A stretch of DNA of 47,148 nt from Myxococcales bacterium (GTDB taxonomy: Bacteria > Myxococcota_A > Polyangia > Polyangiales > Polyangiaceae): NCBI GenBank assembly GCA_016191785.1, contig JACPVJ010000009.1:1-47148 (forward strand), in the 5' to 3' direction. The notes under the pieces are model-generated. The model did no database searches, had not been told where the DNA came from, and was given only the letters and a program-made list of their open reading frames with translations. Positions 9,225 through 17,895 of the stretch are shown here, one piece after another. A program made the position numbers and the translations under genes. Each line of letters starts with the position of its first letter. Within the stretch, counting starts at the first letter, position 1.

Positions 9225-9285
9225 GCCGGTCGCTCTGCAAACGCCAGACCACCGCCTTGGCACAGGCTGACACATCGGCCCACGC

Positions 9286-10890
9286 TCACTCCGCGGCGCG
9301 CTGGGTGAGGTCGATGCTCACCACCGAGGTGGCAGCCATCTCGAGCGGGGGCTTCTTCCGAACCGGGTGCGCCTCGTAGAAACTGGCGGCGTCGGCCTCG
9401 GTCCACGGCTCGAGGGGGACCTTGGCGAGCTCGTCGGCCAGCGCGCGCGCCGAGGCGGGGCGCCCTTCGGGCGTCTTGGCCAAGCACGCGAGCACGATTC
9501 GCTCGAGCTCCGGGGGCACCGGGCGACCGAGCTTCACCGACGGCGCCACCGGCGCTTGGTGAATGTGCTGGCTGCACACCTCGACCACGCTCTGCCCGTC
9601 GAAGGGCGGAGCGCCGGTCAAGAGGAAGTAGGCGACCGATCCGAGGGCATAGAGGTCGGCGCTGGGCCCCACCGCCTCGGGCGCCGTGATGGCCTCGGGC
9701 GCCATGTACAGCGGCGTGCCGATGATGGTCGCGACCGTGCTCGACGCGACGTCGGTGTTGGTGATGTCCTTGACCAGCCCGAAGTCGAACACCTTCACCG
9801 TGTCGCGAATGCCGCCGCGCTCGCACAGCACGATGTTGGCGGGCTTGACGTCGCGGTGAACCAGGCCCACCGAGTGCGCCTCGGCCAGCGCGCCAGCGAC
9901 CTGTTTGGCGATGTGGATCACGCGGCGGGGGTCCTGAGGGCCGCTCTGGTCGACCAGCTCTTGAAGGTCGACCCCGTCGAGGTACTCCATGGCGTAGTAG
10001 AAGACGCCGTCGGGCGTGCGCCCATAGTCGTAGATCGAGACCGTGTTGGGGTGGGTCAGGCTGCTGGTGTGCTGCACCTCGCGCTCGAAGCGGGCGATGG
10101 CCCTTGCGCCGACCTTCTCCATCGGCAAGAGCTTGATGGCCGTCGGGCGCCGCAAGAGCGCGTGGCGCGCGCGGTAGACCGTGCCCATGCCGCCTTCGCC
10201 GATCTTCTCGCCCAGCAGATATTGGCCCAGTCGCCGCGCCTCGGCGGCGTTGCGTCGCAACCCATAGATGATGCGCGAAGTCAGTGTGGAAACCACGATG
10301 ATGGTCAGCGACCACAGGATCGCGTTGACGTGCGCCTGGAAGATCCAGAGCCGCGGCAGGGTGGCGCCGACCACCCACCCGACGACCGCTGCCGGGACCG
10401 CGCCCAGCGTCGTGACCACCAGCGTCTGCAGCGGCGTGCTGGGGATCAGCACGGCGCGCAGGGTCAGGACCACCATCGTGATCAACAAGATCGTCATGTC
10501 GACGCGACCTTGCCTTCGGGCAAAATCAGAGAGGACCATCCCGGCATAGGCGGTCAGGATCGACAGGGTGAGCGTCAGGTCGGCGGCCACCAGCGTCACC
10601 AGCCGAGGGCGCCCGCGGCGCAAGAGCGCCCAGAACGAGAGCCCCACTGCCACCGCACCCGCATGCAAGCGATTGCCGGTGCTGCGCACGAACTCCGGCA
10701 GCGTGTACTCGGGGACGATCGCCAGCCCGACGCTGTTCCCCACCACGAAGAAGCCGAGCCCCACCAGCGCCCCCACCAGCGCGAACAACCCGACCCGCTC
10801 TTGCAAGAACGAGTGCTCGTCGGTCGACTCGCCAGAGTCGCTTCCGAAGCGCAGCGCGCCGAGCAGCGTGGGTCGAGGAGTGACAGCCAT
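9286..10890 (-). CDS. Ser/Thr protein kinase with N-terminal six-TM domain
   Basis: 534-residue membrane-anchored Hanks-type kinase. Residues 33-208 hold about six hydrophobic segments, unlike the usual C-terminal single TM. The kinase domain (about 224-480) has all key motifs: GEGGMG (231-236), catalytic Lys253 in AIKLL, HRDVKPAN (345-352), DFG (369-371), APE (397-399). It should be catalytically active. It follows the histidine kinase gene by only 5 bases, so it belongs to the efflux operon and may sense membrane state through its TM domain; that role is inference. No extracellular ligand domain (PASTA, TPR) is present. Confidence 0.93.
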   Translation of the reverse strand: MAVTPRPTLLGALRFGSDSGESTDEHSFLQERVGLFALVGALVGLGFFVVGNSVGLAIVPEYTLPEFVRSTGNRLHAGAVAVGLSFWALLRRGRPRLVTLVAADLTLTLSILTAYAGMVLSDFARRQGRVDMTILLITMVVLTLRAVLIPSTPLQTLVVTTLGAVPAAVVGWVVGATLPRLWIFQAHVNAILWSLTIIVVSTLTSRIIYGLRRNAAEARRLGQYLLGEKIGEGGMGTVYRARHALLRRPTAIKLLPMEKVGARAIARFEREVQHTSSLTHPNTVSIYDYGRTPDGVFYYAMEYLDGVDLQELVDQSGPQDPRRVIHIAKQVAGALAEAHSVGLVHRDVKPANIVLCERGGIRDTVKVFDFGLVKDITNTDVASSTVATIIGTPLYMAPEAITAPEAVGPSADLYALGSVAYFLLTGAPPFDGQSVVEVCSQHIHQAPVAPSVKLGRPVPPELERIVLACLAKTPEGRPASARALADELAKVPLEPWTEADAASFYEAHPVRKKPPLEMAATSVVSIDLTQRAAE

Positions 10891-10895
10891 GGGAC

Positions 10896-12056
10896 TCAGG
10901 GTCGGGACAGTGTGAGCCGCGTGCGAGATCGGAGCACCATCCCGTCGAGCGGTTTCTTGCCCGGCAGGACCACGGTGACCACCGCGCCACCCCCGTCCCG
11001 ATTGGCGAGGCTCAGGCTACCACCGTGGGCGTCGACGATCTCGCGGCAGATGGTCAGCCCGATCCCCGAGCCCTTCTCCTTGGTGGTGTAGAGCGGCAAG
11101 AGCGCGCTCTCGAGGGCCTCGCGCGATAGTCCTCGGCCGCGGTCGGCGACCTCGAGGCGGGTGCACCCGTCGTCGTCGACCCGAGCCGAGAGGGCGACGT
11201 CGGCGGGCGCACTGCCCGCCTCGATGGCGTTCTTGATCAGGTTGATCAAGACCTGCTCGATCTGCGCGGCGTCGAAGTGCCCCTCGAGCGCGGGCGCCTG
11301 GGGCAGCGCCACCCCGGGGAACAGGCTGCGCAGGTGCTCGATCAGCGGCTCGAGGCCGACGTCGGCCCGGCGCGGCAGCGGCAAGCGCGCGAGACCGGCG
11401 TACCCGCTCAAGAAGGCCTGCAGGTGGCGCGCGCGCTCTTCGATGGTGTCGAGGGCCTGGGCGAGCTTTGACCGGTGCTCGGGCTTGTCGAGCATCAACC
11501 GCGCCGTGCTGACCAGCGACGTGATGGGCGCCAGCGAGTTGTTGACCTCGTGGCTGACCACGCGCACGACCGTCTTGAGCGTGTCGACCTCGCGCCGCGA
11601 GACCTCTTTCGTGAGCAGCTTCACGATCAGCATGGTGTGCGGCTCCCCGCGCATGCCGACCGTGCAGCGGCAGACGTGGTAGGTTTCGCGTCGGCCCTCG
11701 ACCTCGACGGTGAACAGCCGCTCGGTCTCACCAGAGAGCGCCTCGCGCAACGCTTCGGGCGCCACCGCCAGCATGCGCAAGAAGTTCTTGCCCTCGGGCG
11801 CGGTGCCCTCGAAGAACAGGTCCCGCGCAGCGGGGTTGGCGTAGCGAATGTCGCCGCTTTCGCCGAAGAGCACGATGGCGTCGGGGTTGCTGTCCGCCGC
11901 CAGCTTGGCGATGGCCTCGTGCTCTTTGGCGCCGCTCCGCAGCTGCTCGAGCTCGGCGGCGCAGGCCCGACACCGCACCGCCTCGCGGTAGAGCGCCGCC
12001 GCCAGCGCGCCCACCGCCAGCGTCAGGGCAATCACGAGCCAGGCCGCGGTGCTCAT
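10896..12056 (-). CDS. sensor histidine kinase (PAS-HisKA-HATPase)
   Basis: 386 residues: one N-terminal TM segment (about 5-23), a short coiled linker, a PAS domain (about 45-150, DGDI-like ESGDIRYANPAARDLFF), a phosphoacceptor helix with SHEVNNS (His169), and a HATPase domain with NLIKNAIEAG, DRGRGL and GSGIGLTICREIVDAHGG. The ATG overlaps the stop of the RND pump gene (ATGA), indicating translational coupling. Its likely partner is the sigma-54 response regulator encoded at the far end of the divergent arm. No periplasmic sensor domain is visible, so the signal may be cytosolic or membrane-derived. Confidence 0.93.
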   Translation of the reverse strand: MSTAAWLVIALTLAVGALAAALYREAVRCRACAAELEQLRSGAKEHEAIAKLAADSNPDAIVLFGESGDIRYANPAARDLFFEGTAPEGKNFLRMLAVAPEALREALSGETERLFTVEVEGRRETYHVCRCTVGMRGEPHTMLIVKLLTKEVSRREVDTLKTVVRVVSHEVNNSLAPITSLVSTARLMLDKPEHRSKLAQALDTIEERARHLQAFLSGYAGLARLPLPRRADVGLEPLIEHLRSLFPGVALPQAPALEGHFDAAQIEQVLINLIKNAIEAGSAPADVALSARVDDDGCTRLEVADRGRGLSREALESALLPLYTTKEKGSGIGLTICREIVDAHGGSLSLANRDGGGAVVTVVLPGKKPLDGMVLRSRTRLTLSRP

Positions 12057-15000
12057 GCCGGCCGGGAGGATAGGCTGGGGGGGGCCTGGGCTTCCAGCGC
12101 GAGCTCGCCGAGGTCGCGCTCGCGCTCGGCGGCGGCTTCGGTGCGCTGGACCCGCCGCCTGAGCCAGACCGAGAGGTCGTCGAGCAGGGAATAGGCGACG
12201 GGGGTGGCCAAGAGCGTGAGCAACAGCGACAGCACTTGCCCGCCCACGATCACGCCAGCGGTGGCCTGGTTCATGCCCGCGCCGATGCCGGACGAGAACG
12301 CCAGCGGCAGCATGCCGGCTACGAACGCCAAGGTCGTCATCAGAATCGGGCGCAGGCGGTCGCGGTTCGCCGTCAGGATGGCGTCCAGCCTGTCTTTGCC
12401 CGCTCTGCGCAGCTGATTGGTGTGGTCGATCTGCAAGATCGAGTTCTTCTTCACCACGCCGAACAACACGAGCAGGCCGAGCATCGAGTAGATGTCCAGC
12501 GCCTGCCGGAACAGCAAGAGCGACACCAGCGCAAAGGGCAGCGTCAGAGGCAGCGCCAAGAGGATGGTGAGGGGGTGCAGCCACGACTCGAACTGGGCCG
12601 CCAGCACCAGGTACATGAAGACGAACGAAAGCAGGAAGGCCATGGCGAAGCCCTGCCCCGTCCGCCGCATCTCGCGGGACTGACCCGCGGCGGACGCTCG
12701 GTACTCGGGCGGCAACTCGAGCGCCGCGATCTCTTTCTCGACCGCGGCCATCACCTCGCTCTGGGCGGCGCCGGGGGCCAGGTTCGCCAGGAACATGATC
12801 TGCCGCTTGCGACCCAGGCGCGTGATGCTGGCCGGCCCCGACCCTTGGCTGCTCTGGACCACGTCGAGCAACGGCACGCTGCCGAGCTTCTGCGAGGGCA
12901 CGCTGAGCTGCGAGAGCCCCTCCAGGTCGGCGCGCTGCGGGGGGGCGCCGCGCAAGAACACCGCGTAGGTCTGGCCGTTCTCCTCGTAGCTCGAGACCTC
13001 GAGCCCACCGACGAACAGGCGGAGCGTGGCCGCCACATCGGCGACGTTCACGCCCAGATCTGCCGCCTTGCCGCGATCGATGCCGAACGACAGCTCGGGC
13101 TTGCCCCCCACGTGCGTGCTGGCCACGTCCACCGCGCCCGGGATCTGCTTCACCCGCGCCACCAGCTGGTTCGAGTAGCGCTCGAGCTCGCCCAGATCGG
13201 GGCCGCTGATCTCGTATTGAATCGCCGCCCAAGCTCCGCCGCCGGCGAACATCGGCACGTCCGACACGTCGATGCGCAGCTCTTTTGGTTGATTGGGAAC
13301 GACCTCGCGTCGCGCCCGCGCCATGATCTCGTCCTGGCTCTGGGACCGGGTCTCGGGGTCCGAGAGCTTGACGAACACCTTGGCCAGGTTCGGGGTGCGA
13401 TCGTTCGAATCGCCGATGGTCACCACGGTGCTGGTCACGTGGGGCATCCCGCGGACCTGGCGCGCGATGCGCTCGGCGGTCAGCGCCGTGGCCTCCAGGC
13501 TCTGACCTTCCGGGGCGCGCACGTTGATCTCGAACTGTGCGTCGTCGCTGCGCGGCAAGAAGCCCTTCGGCACCTTGGCCACCAGCGGAACGGTGGCGCC
13601 CAAGGTCAGCACCGAGGCCACGACCACCACCCATCGATGCCGCATCACCCAGCCCAAGAGGGTCACGTACGTGCGCTCGATGGGCGCGTAGAACGCGTCG
13701 ACCAGCCGCTCGAGCGCGGGCTTCTTCGCGCTTCCGTCGGCGTGGGGCCGCGCCCGACGGAGCCAGCGCGACGACAACATGGGCGTGAGCGTGAAGCTGA
13801 CCAGCATGCTGACCAAGATCGAGAACGCCATGGTCATGCCGAAGCTCTTCAAGAACCGGCCGACGATGCCGCTCATGAACGCCACCGGCAAGAACACCGC
13901 CACCAGCGAGAGCGTCGTGGCGAGCACCGCCAGCGCGATCTCTTTGGTGGCCACCACCGCCGCCTTCACCGGCGAGAGCTGCCGCTCTTCGATGTGTCGG
14001 TGGATGTTCTCGAGCACCACGATGGCATCGTCGATCACGATGCCCACCGCCAGCGCCAGCGCGAGCAGCGTGATGGTATCGAGGGAGAAGCCCTGCCACT
14101 GCATCAGCGCGAAGGTGCCCACGATCGACACCGGGATGGCCAGGGCGGCGATCACCGTGCTGCGCACGCTGCCCAGGAAGATCAGCACCACGGCCCCGGC
14201 GAAGAGCGCGCCCAAGACCAGGTGCTCTTTGACCGCGCCCACGCTGGCGCGAATCGTCGCGGTGTTGTCACGAATGACCTCGAGGCCGTAGCCGGCAGGC
14301 AACGCAGGCTGGATCTCGGACAGGCGCGCGCGCAGCTCGTCGACCATGGCCACGCTGTTCTCCCCCGATTGCTTGCGGATCGAGAGGACCACGGCCGGCT
14401 TGCCGTCACGCAGCGCCACGGTCTCGGCCCGCTCGGCGCCGTCCTCGACCCTGGCCACGTCGCCCACCGTCACGCGCTGCCCGCCGTGGTCGCGGACCGC
14501 CAGCTCGGCGATCTCGTGGGGGCTCTGCACCCGGCCGCGCACGCGAAGCACGGCCTGATCGGGGCCGGACTCGAGTCGACCGCCGGGCACGGTCAGGTTC
14601 GACCCGGCGATCGCCCGCTGGACGTCCACCGCGGTCAGGCCGTGGGCGCGCAAGCGCTCGGCGTCGAGCGCCACGTTGACCTGACGCTTCGTGCCACCCA
14701 GCACGCTCACCTGCCCCACGCCAGTCACGCTCTCGATGCGCCGGCGCACCACTTTGTCCGCGACCTCGGTGATCTCGCCCAGCGGCGCGTCGGCGTTGAC
14801 GGCGACGAACAGCACCGGCGTCGACTCTGCGTCGAACTTCATCACCGCCGGCGGCTCGACCCCGGTGGGCAGCGCGCCCATCGCCGCGTTGACCTTCTCG
14901 CGCACCTCTTGGGCGCCGATGTTCACGTCTTTCTCCAGCGCGAACTGCACCACCACCTGCGACACGCCCTCGCTCGAGACCGAGCGCAGCTCGTCGATGC

Positions 15001-15229
15001 CGCTGATGGTGTTCACCGCTTCTTCGATCTTGTCGCTGACCTCGGTCTCGATCTCGCCCGGCGATGCCCCGGGCAAGCGCGTGACCACCACCACCGTGGG
15101 GAAATCCACCTTCGGAAAGCGGTCCACGCCCAGCTGGACGTAACCGGCGATGCCCAGCACCGCGATGACCAAGACGATGACGGTGGCGAACACCGGTCGT
15201 CGCACGCTGACGTTCGAGAGCCACTGCAT
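12053..15229 (-). CDS. RND-family efflux pump inner-membrane subunit
   Basis: 1058-residue proton-driven RND transporter of the AcrB/HAE1 type. TM1 is at about 11-30 (RPVFATVIVLVIAVLGIAGY); a large periplasmic loop follows; TM4 carries the proton-relay pair Asp400-Asp401 in GIVIDDAIVVLENI; the second half repeats the layout. Length is normal and no frameshift is apparent. It lies 10 bases after the adaptor gene and overlaps the histidine kinase start by four bases. Substrate range cannot be read from sequence; the DD pair indicates multidrug (HAE) rather than heavy-metal type. Confidence 0.95.
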   Translation of the reverse strand: MQWLSNVSVRRPVFATVIVLVIAVLGIAGYVQLGVDRFPKVDFPTVVVVTRLPGASPGEIETEVSDKIEEAVNTISGIDELRSVSSEGVSQVVVQFALEKDVNIGAQEVREKVNAAMGALPTGVEPPAVMKFDAESTPVLFVAVNADAPLGEITEVADKVVRRRIESVTGVGQVSVLGGTKRQVNVALDAERLRAHGLTAVDVQRAIAGSNLTVPGGRLESGPDQAVLRVRGRVQSPHEIAELAVRDHGGQRVTVGDVARVEDGAERAETVALRDGKPAVVLSIRKQSGENSVAMVDELRARLSEIQPALPAGYGLEVIRDNTATIRASVGAVKEHLVLGALFAGAVVLIFLGSVRSTVIAALAIPVSIVGTFALMQWQGFSLDTITLLALALAVGIVIDDAIVVLENIHRHIEERQLSPVKAAVVATKEIALAVLATTLSLVAVFLPVAFMSGIVGRFLKSFGMTMAFSILVSMLVSFTLTPMLSSRWLRRARPHADGSAKKPALERLVDAFYAPIERTYVTLLGWVMRHRWVVVVASVLTLGATVPLVAKVPKGFLPRSDDAQFEINVRAPEGQSLEATALTAERIARQVRGMPHVTSTVVTIGDSNDRTPNLAKVFVKLSDPETRSQSQDEIMARARREVVPNQPKELRIDVSDVPMFAGGGAWAAIQYEISGPDLGELERYSNQLVARVKQIPGAVDVASTHVGGKPELSFGIDRGKAADLGVNVADVAATLRLFVGGLEVSSYEENGQTYAVFLRGAPPQRADLEGLSQLSVPSQKLGSVPLLDVVQSSQGSGPASITRLGRKRQIMFLANLAPGAAQSEVMAAVEKEIAALELPPEYRASAAGQSREMRRTGQGFAMAFLLSFVFMYLVLAAQFESWLHPLTILLALPLTLPFALVSLLLFRQALDIYSMLGLLVLFGVVKKNSILQIDHTNQLRRAGKDRLDAILTANRDRLRPILMTTLAFVAGMLPLAFSSGIGAGMNQATAGVIVGGQVLSLLLTLLATPVAYSLLDDLSVWLRRRVQRTEAAAERERDLGELALEAQAPPSLSSRPA

Positions 15230-15239
15230 CGCTTCCTCC

Positions 15240-16304
15240 TCACTTCACCCGTGCGCCGTCGACCACGGCGGCCGTGGGCTTCACGACCACGCGCTCGCCG
15301 GCCCGCAGGCCCTTGAGCACCGCGACCCGGTCGCCCTCGGGCTCGCCCAGCTGAACCACGCGCTCGTGCACCACGCCGTCGACCACCACGAACACCCGTG
15401 GGCTCTCGCGGGTGCCCGCGACGGCCGACCGCGGCACCGCCGCAAACCGCTGCTCGCCCACCGGCAGGCGTGCGGTCGCGAACATGCCCGGCAAGAGGCG
15501 CGGGTCGTCGGAGGCGACCAAGGCTTCGATCGTCAGGTTGCGGCTCCTCGCGTCGATCACCGGCCCGACGAAGCGCACGGTGGCCCGGAAGCGCTCGGCA
15601 GGGAGCGGCGCCACGCTGAACGCAATCACTTGATCGCGCGCGACCTTGGCCACCGCCGCCTCGGGCACCGAGAGCTCGACCCTGAGCGGGTCGCGCTGCA
15701 CCAGCACCACCACCGGCCGCCCGGGCGCCACGAAGTCGCCCTTCGACACCGAGCGCGCGACCACCACCCCCGCGAATGGCGCCACGATACGCCCGTCGCC
15801 GACCTGTTTGCCGGCGCGAGCCGCGCGAGCCGCAGCCGCTCGAGTCGACGCCGCGCTGGCCTCGCAGGCCGCCTTCTGACGATCGAACTCCGAGCGACTG
15901 ATCACCCTCTGCGCGAGTAGCTTTTCCGAGCGCTCGCACTCGAGCCTTTGGTGCTGCTCCCCGGTGCGAGCGGCGGCCAGCGCCGCGCTCGCTTCGGCAG
16001 CACCGAGCGCGCTGTCGCGCGTGTCCAGGCGTACCAGGAGCTCACCCTGCTTCACCACGTCGCCCCGCTCGACGCGCGCCTCGAGCACCTTGCCCGCGGT
16101 GTCGGCGGCAACCTCGGCGCGCTGGTTCGCGACCACCGAGCCGCTGAGCAAAGTGGTCTTGGGAAAGATCTGCTCGGTGACCTCGACGGTGGTCACCGTC
16201 ACGGCCGCGGCGCTCGGAACCGGAGACGGGGCGGCCTCGGCCCGGGCGCAGGCCGCGGCGCCGAGCAGCGTCGCGATCGAGATCAGGCGTCCAGAGGTGT
16301 TCAT
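15240..16304 (-). CDS. RND efflux periplasmic adaptor (membrane fusion protein)
   Basis: 354-residue lipoprotein adaptor linking RND pump and outer-membrane channel. The start at 16304 gives signal MNTSGRLISIATLLGAAAC with lipobox Cys19. Lipoyl half-motifs flank the hairpin (NQRAEVAADTAGKVLEARVERGDVV split; later GRIVAPFAGVVVARSVSKGD), with an Ala/Arg-rich coiled hairpin between (about 95-160) and a beta-barrel/membrane-proximal domain after it. First gene of the left arm; a sigma-54-like element sits immediately upstream. Confidence 0.93.
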   Translation of the reverse strand: MNTSGRLISIATLLGAAACARAEAAPSPVPSAAAVTVTTVEVTEQIFPKTTLLSGSVVANQRAEVAADTAGKVLEARVERGDVVKQGELLVRLDTRDSALGAAEASAALAAARTGEQHQRLECERSEKLLAQRVISRSEFDRQKAACEASAASTRAAAARAARAGKQVGDGRIVAPFAGVVVARSVSKGDFVAPGRPVVVLVQRDPLRVELSVPEAAVAKVARDQVIAFSVAPLPAERFRATVRFVGPVIDARSRNLTIEALVASDDPRLLPGMFATARLPVGEQRFAAVPRSAVAGTRESPRVFVVVDGVVHERVVQLGEPEGDRVAVLKGLRAGERVVVKPTAAVVDGARVK

Positions 16305-16317
16305 GCCGACGTGCCCG

Positions 16318-16333
16318 TGCATGCCGCGGGCCA
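16318..16333 (-). promoter_or_regulatory. candidate sigma-54 promoter for adaptor-pump operon
   Basis: On the minus strand, TGGCCCG-N4-ATGCA matches the -24/-12 consensus TGGCACG-N4-TTGCA at 10 of 12 defined positions, with the essential GG and GC at the right spacing. The predicted transcription start would be only about three bases before the adaptor ATG, so either the mRNA is nearly leaderless or the match is fortuitous. Confidence 0.4.
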
Positions 16334-16376
16334 GCCGGTTTCTTCGAGAAAGAGCGGTCTGTCCGCCGCCGGCGCA

Positions 16377-16408
16377 GGACGACCGTCCGCCATCCGGACA
16401 GCTGTCCG
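16377..16408. promoter_or_regulatory. tandem dyads, likely activator-binding sites
   Basis: Two inverted repeats with shared GGAC/GTCC half-sites: GGACG-AC-CGTCC (16377-16388) and the perfect 14-mer CGGACAGCTGTCCG (16395-16408), with centres 19 bp apart. A related half-site GTCCGCC also occurs at 16361, 16385 and 16404. They sit between the divergent efflux arms, about 75-95 bp upstream of the candidate sigma-54 start of the left arm, where enhancer-binding proteins usually bind. The local response regulator is the obvious candidate; that is inference. Confidence 0.5.
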
Positions 16409-16415
16409 CCCCGTA

Positions 16416-16431
16416 GGGCAGGCGTTCTGCG
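16416..16431 (+). promoter_or_regulatory. candidate sigma-54 promoter for TolC-regulator arm
   Basis: GGGCAGG-N4-CTGCG has GG and GC at the exact -24/-12 spacing and matches 8 of 12 consensus positions. The predicted start is near 16442, giving a leader of about 30 bases before the ATG at 16472, which is reasonable. Confidence 0.35.
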
Positions 16432-16471
16432 GTGAACCGACTGGCACGGCGCGTGAAGAGCTCGGCGTTCG

Positions 16472-17890
16472 ATGAAGCCGAACTGGATCCTGCCCCTCGC
16501 CCTCCTCGCCACGCCCTCCGTCGCTCGAGCCGCGTCGACCTTCGAGCAAGACGTGGCCAGCGAGGTCGCCGTGCCCGGAGGGCTGACTGCGCGCGCGGTG
16601 GCGCGCCGCGCATCGACGACCAGCCACGACGTCAGCGCACGACGGGCGGAGCTCGAAGCCGCCGCGGCCGGCGTGGATCGAGCGGTCGCGGCCTACCTGC
16701 CGCGAGTCACGCTCTCGGGTCGCTACACGCGGCTGTCGGACCCTGGCGACTCCGACGCCGGGAACATCGTGGTCGCTCCCGGATCGCCAGCAGGGCCGCT
16801 GCCGCCCGGCGCGCCGCTGGTCAACGCTCCGCTCGGCTTTCCGGTGCTGAAGAACCAGTGGTCGTTCCAAGCCAGCCTGGGCGTCCCGCTCTCGGACTAC
16901 TTCACGCGCCTGGGGAGCATTCACCAGGGCGCGCGCCAGAGCCATGACGCCAGCGAGCAGGCGGTCCTGGCCAGCGAGCGCGCCGCCCGCGCGGAGGCCG
17001 CCATCGCGTATTTCAGCTGGGTCCGCGCCAGGTTGTCCGTTCTGGTCGCGACCCGCGCCCTCGAGCAAACCAGGGCGCATCTGGCCGACGCGAAGGTCGC
17101 CGAAGAGGTCGGGACGGCGTCACACGCCGACGTGCTGCGAGTGAAGTCCCAGGTGGCCAAGGCCGAGCTGCTGGTCGCGAGCGCCAAGAACCTGAGCAGC
17201 GTCAGCGAAGAGCAGCTGCGGGTGCTGCTCGGGGATCCCGCCGACACCCGCTACCGCATCGGCGAGGATCCTCGCGCTCTTCCCCCGACCCTCGCGAGCG
17301 CGAGCGCACGCTCGCTCTGGACGCGGGCGCTCGCGCGCCGCCCCGAGCTGGCCGCGCTCCGATCTGCCGCAGCCGCAAGGCAGAGCGCCGCCCGCGCCGA
17401 GCGCGCGGCTTATCTGCCCCGGCTCGACGGGTTCGCGAACTACTACTATCAGAACCCGAACACCCGGGCCTTCCCCCAGCGCGATCGCTTCCAGTCGAGC
17501 TGGGACGCGGGGCTCTTGGCCACGTGGGTGGTGAGTGATCTCCCAGGCGCACGGGCCGCAGCGCGAAGCGAGGAAGCGCGGGCTCTCGCCCTGGACAGAG
17601 AGCGCAGAGCCCTCGAGAACCGGGTGCGCCTCGAGGTGACCCAGGCCCGCCAGAACGTGCTGGAGGCCGACGCCGCCCTCACGACCACCGCCGAGGGTCT
17701 CTCGGCCGCCGAAGAAGCCCACCGCGCGCGACGCATTGCGTTCCAGAACGGCAAGGCCACCAGCACCGAGCTGCTCGACGCGGAGACCGATCTCACGCGG
17801 GCGCGCTTCGACGCGCTGGGGGCCCGCATCGACGCCCGGATCGCCCGCGTGCGGCTGGCCTTCGCCGTCGGCGACGATCTCGACCGGTGA
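16472..17890 (+). CDS. TolC-family outer-membrane efflux channel protein
   Basis: 472 residues with a cleavable signal (MKPNWILPLALLATPSVARA, cleavage near residue 21). Two OEP repeats form the usual alpha-barrel/beta-barrel pattern: long Ala/Arg/Glu-rich helices (for example AARAEAAIAYFSWVRARLSV and ALENRVRLEVTQARQNVLEA), the strand-like segments AAYLPRVTLSGRYTRL and AAYLPRLDGFANYYYQN, and NGKATSTELLDAETDLTRAR near the C-terminus. It completes the tripartite pump with the divergent adaptor and RND genes. Its 3' end adjoins the response regulator gene. Confidence 0.93.
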   Translation: MKPNWILPLALLATPSVARAASTFEQDVASEVAVPGGLTARAVARRASTTSHDVSARRAELEAAAAGVDRAVAAYLPRVTLSGRYTRLSDPGDSDAGNIVVAPGSPAGPLPPGAPLVNAPLGFPVLKNQWSFQASLGVPLSDYFTRLGSIHQGARQSHDASEQAVLASERAARAEAAIAYFSWVRARLSVLVATRALEQTRAHLADAKVAEEVGTASHADVLRVKSQVAKAELLVASAKNLSSVSEEQLRVLLGDPADTRYRIGEDPRALPPTLASASARSLWTRALARRPELAALRSAAAARQSAARAERAAYLPRLDGFANYYYQNPNTRAFPQRDRFQSSWDAGLLATWVVSDLPGARAAARSEEARALALDRERRALENRVRLEVTQARQNVLEADAALTTTAEGLSAAEEAHRARRIAFQNGKATSTELLDAETDLTRARFDALGARIDARIARVRLAFAVGDDLDR

Positions 17891-17895
17891 GCGCC

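Noticed and set aside
12236..15316. Very long open frame on the plus strand opposite the RND pump
   Set aside because: It is His/Arg/Gln-rich antisense of a perfect RND gene; GC-rich codon use leaves antisense frames open. The same applies to long frames at 1789-3735 (+), 37068-39866 (+), 39863-41563 (+) and 17449-19890 (-).
16442..16457. TGGCACG as a sigma-54 -24 element for tolC
   Set aside because: The -24 box is perfect, but the GC of the -12 box is absent at the right spacing (reads GA) and the start would fall about 5 bases before the ATG; the element at 16416 fits better.
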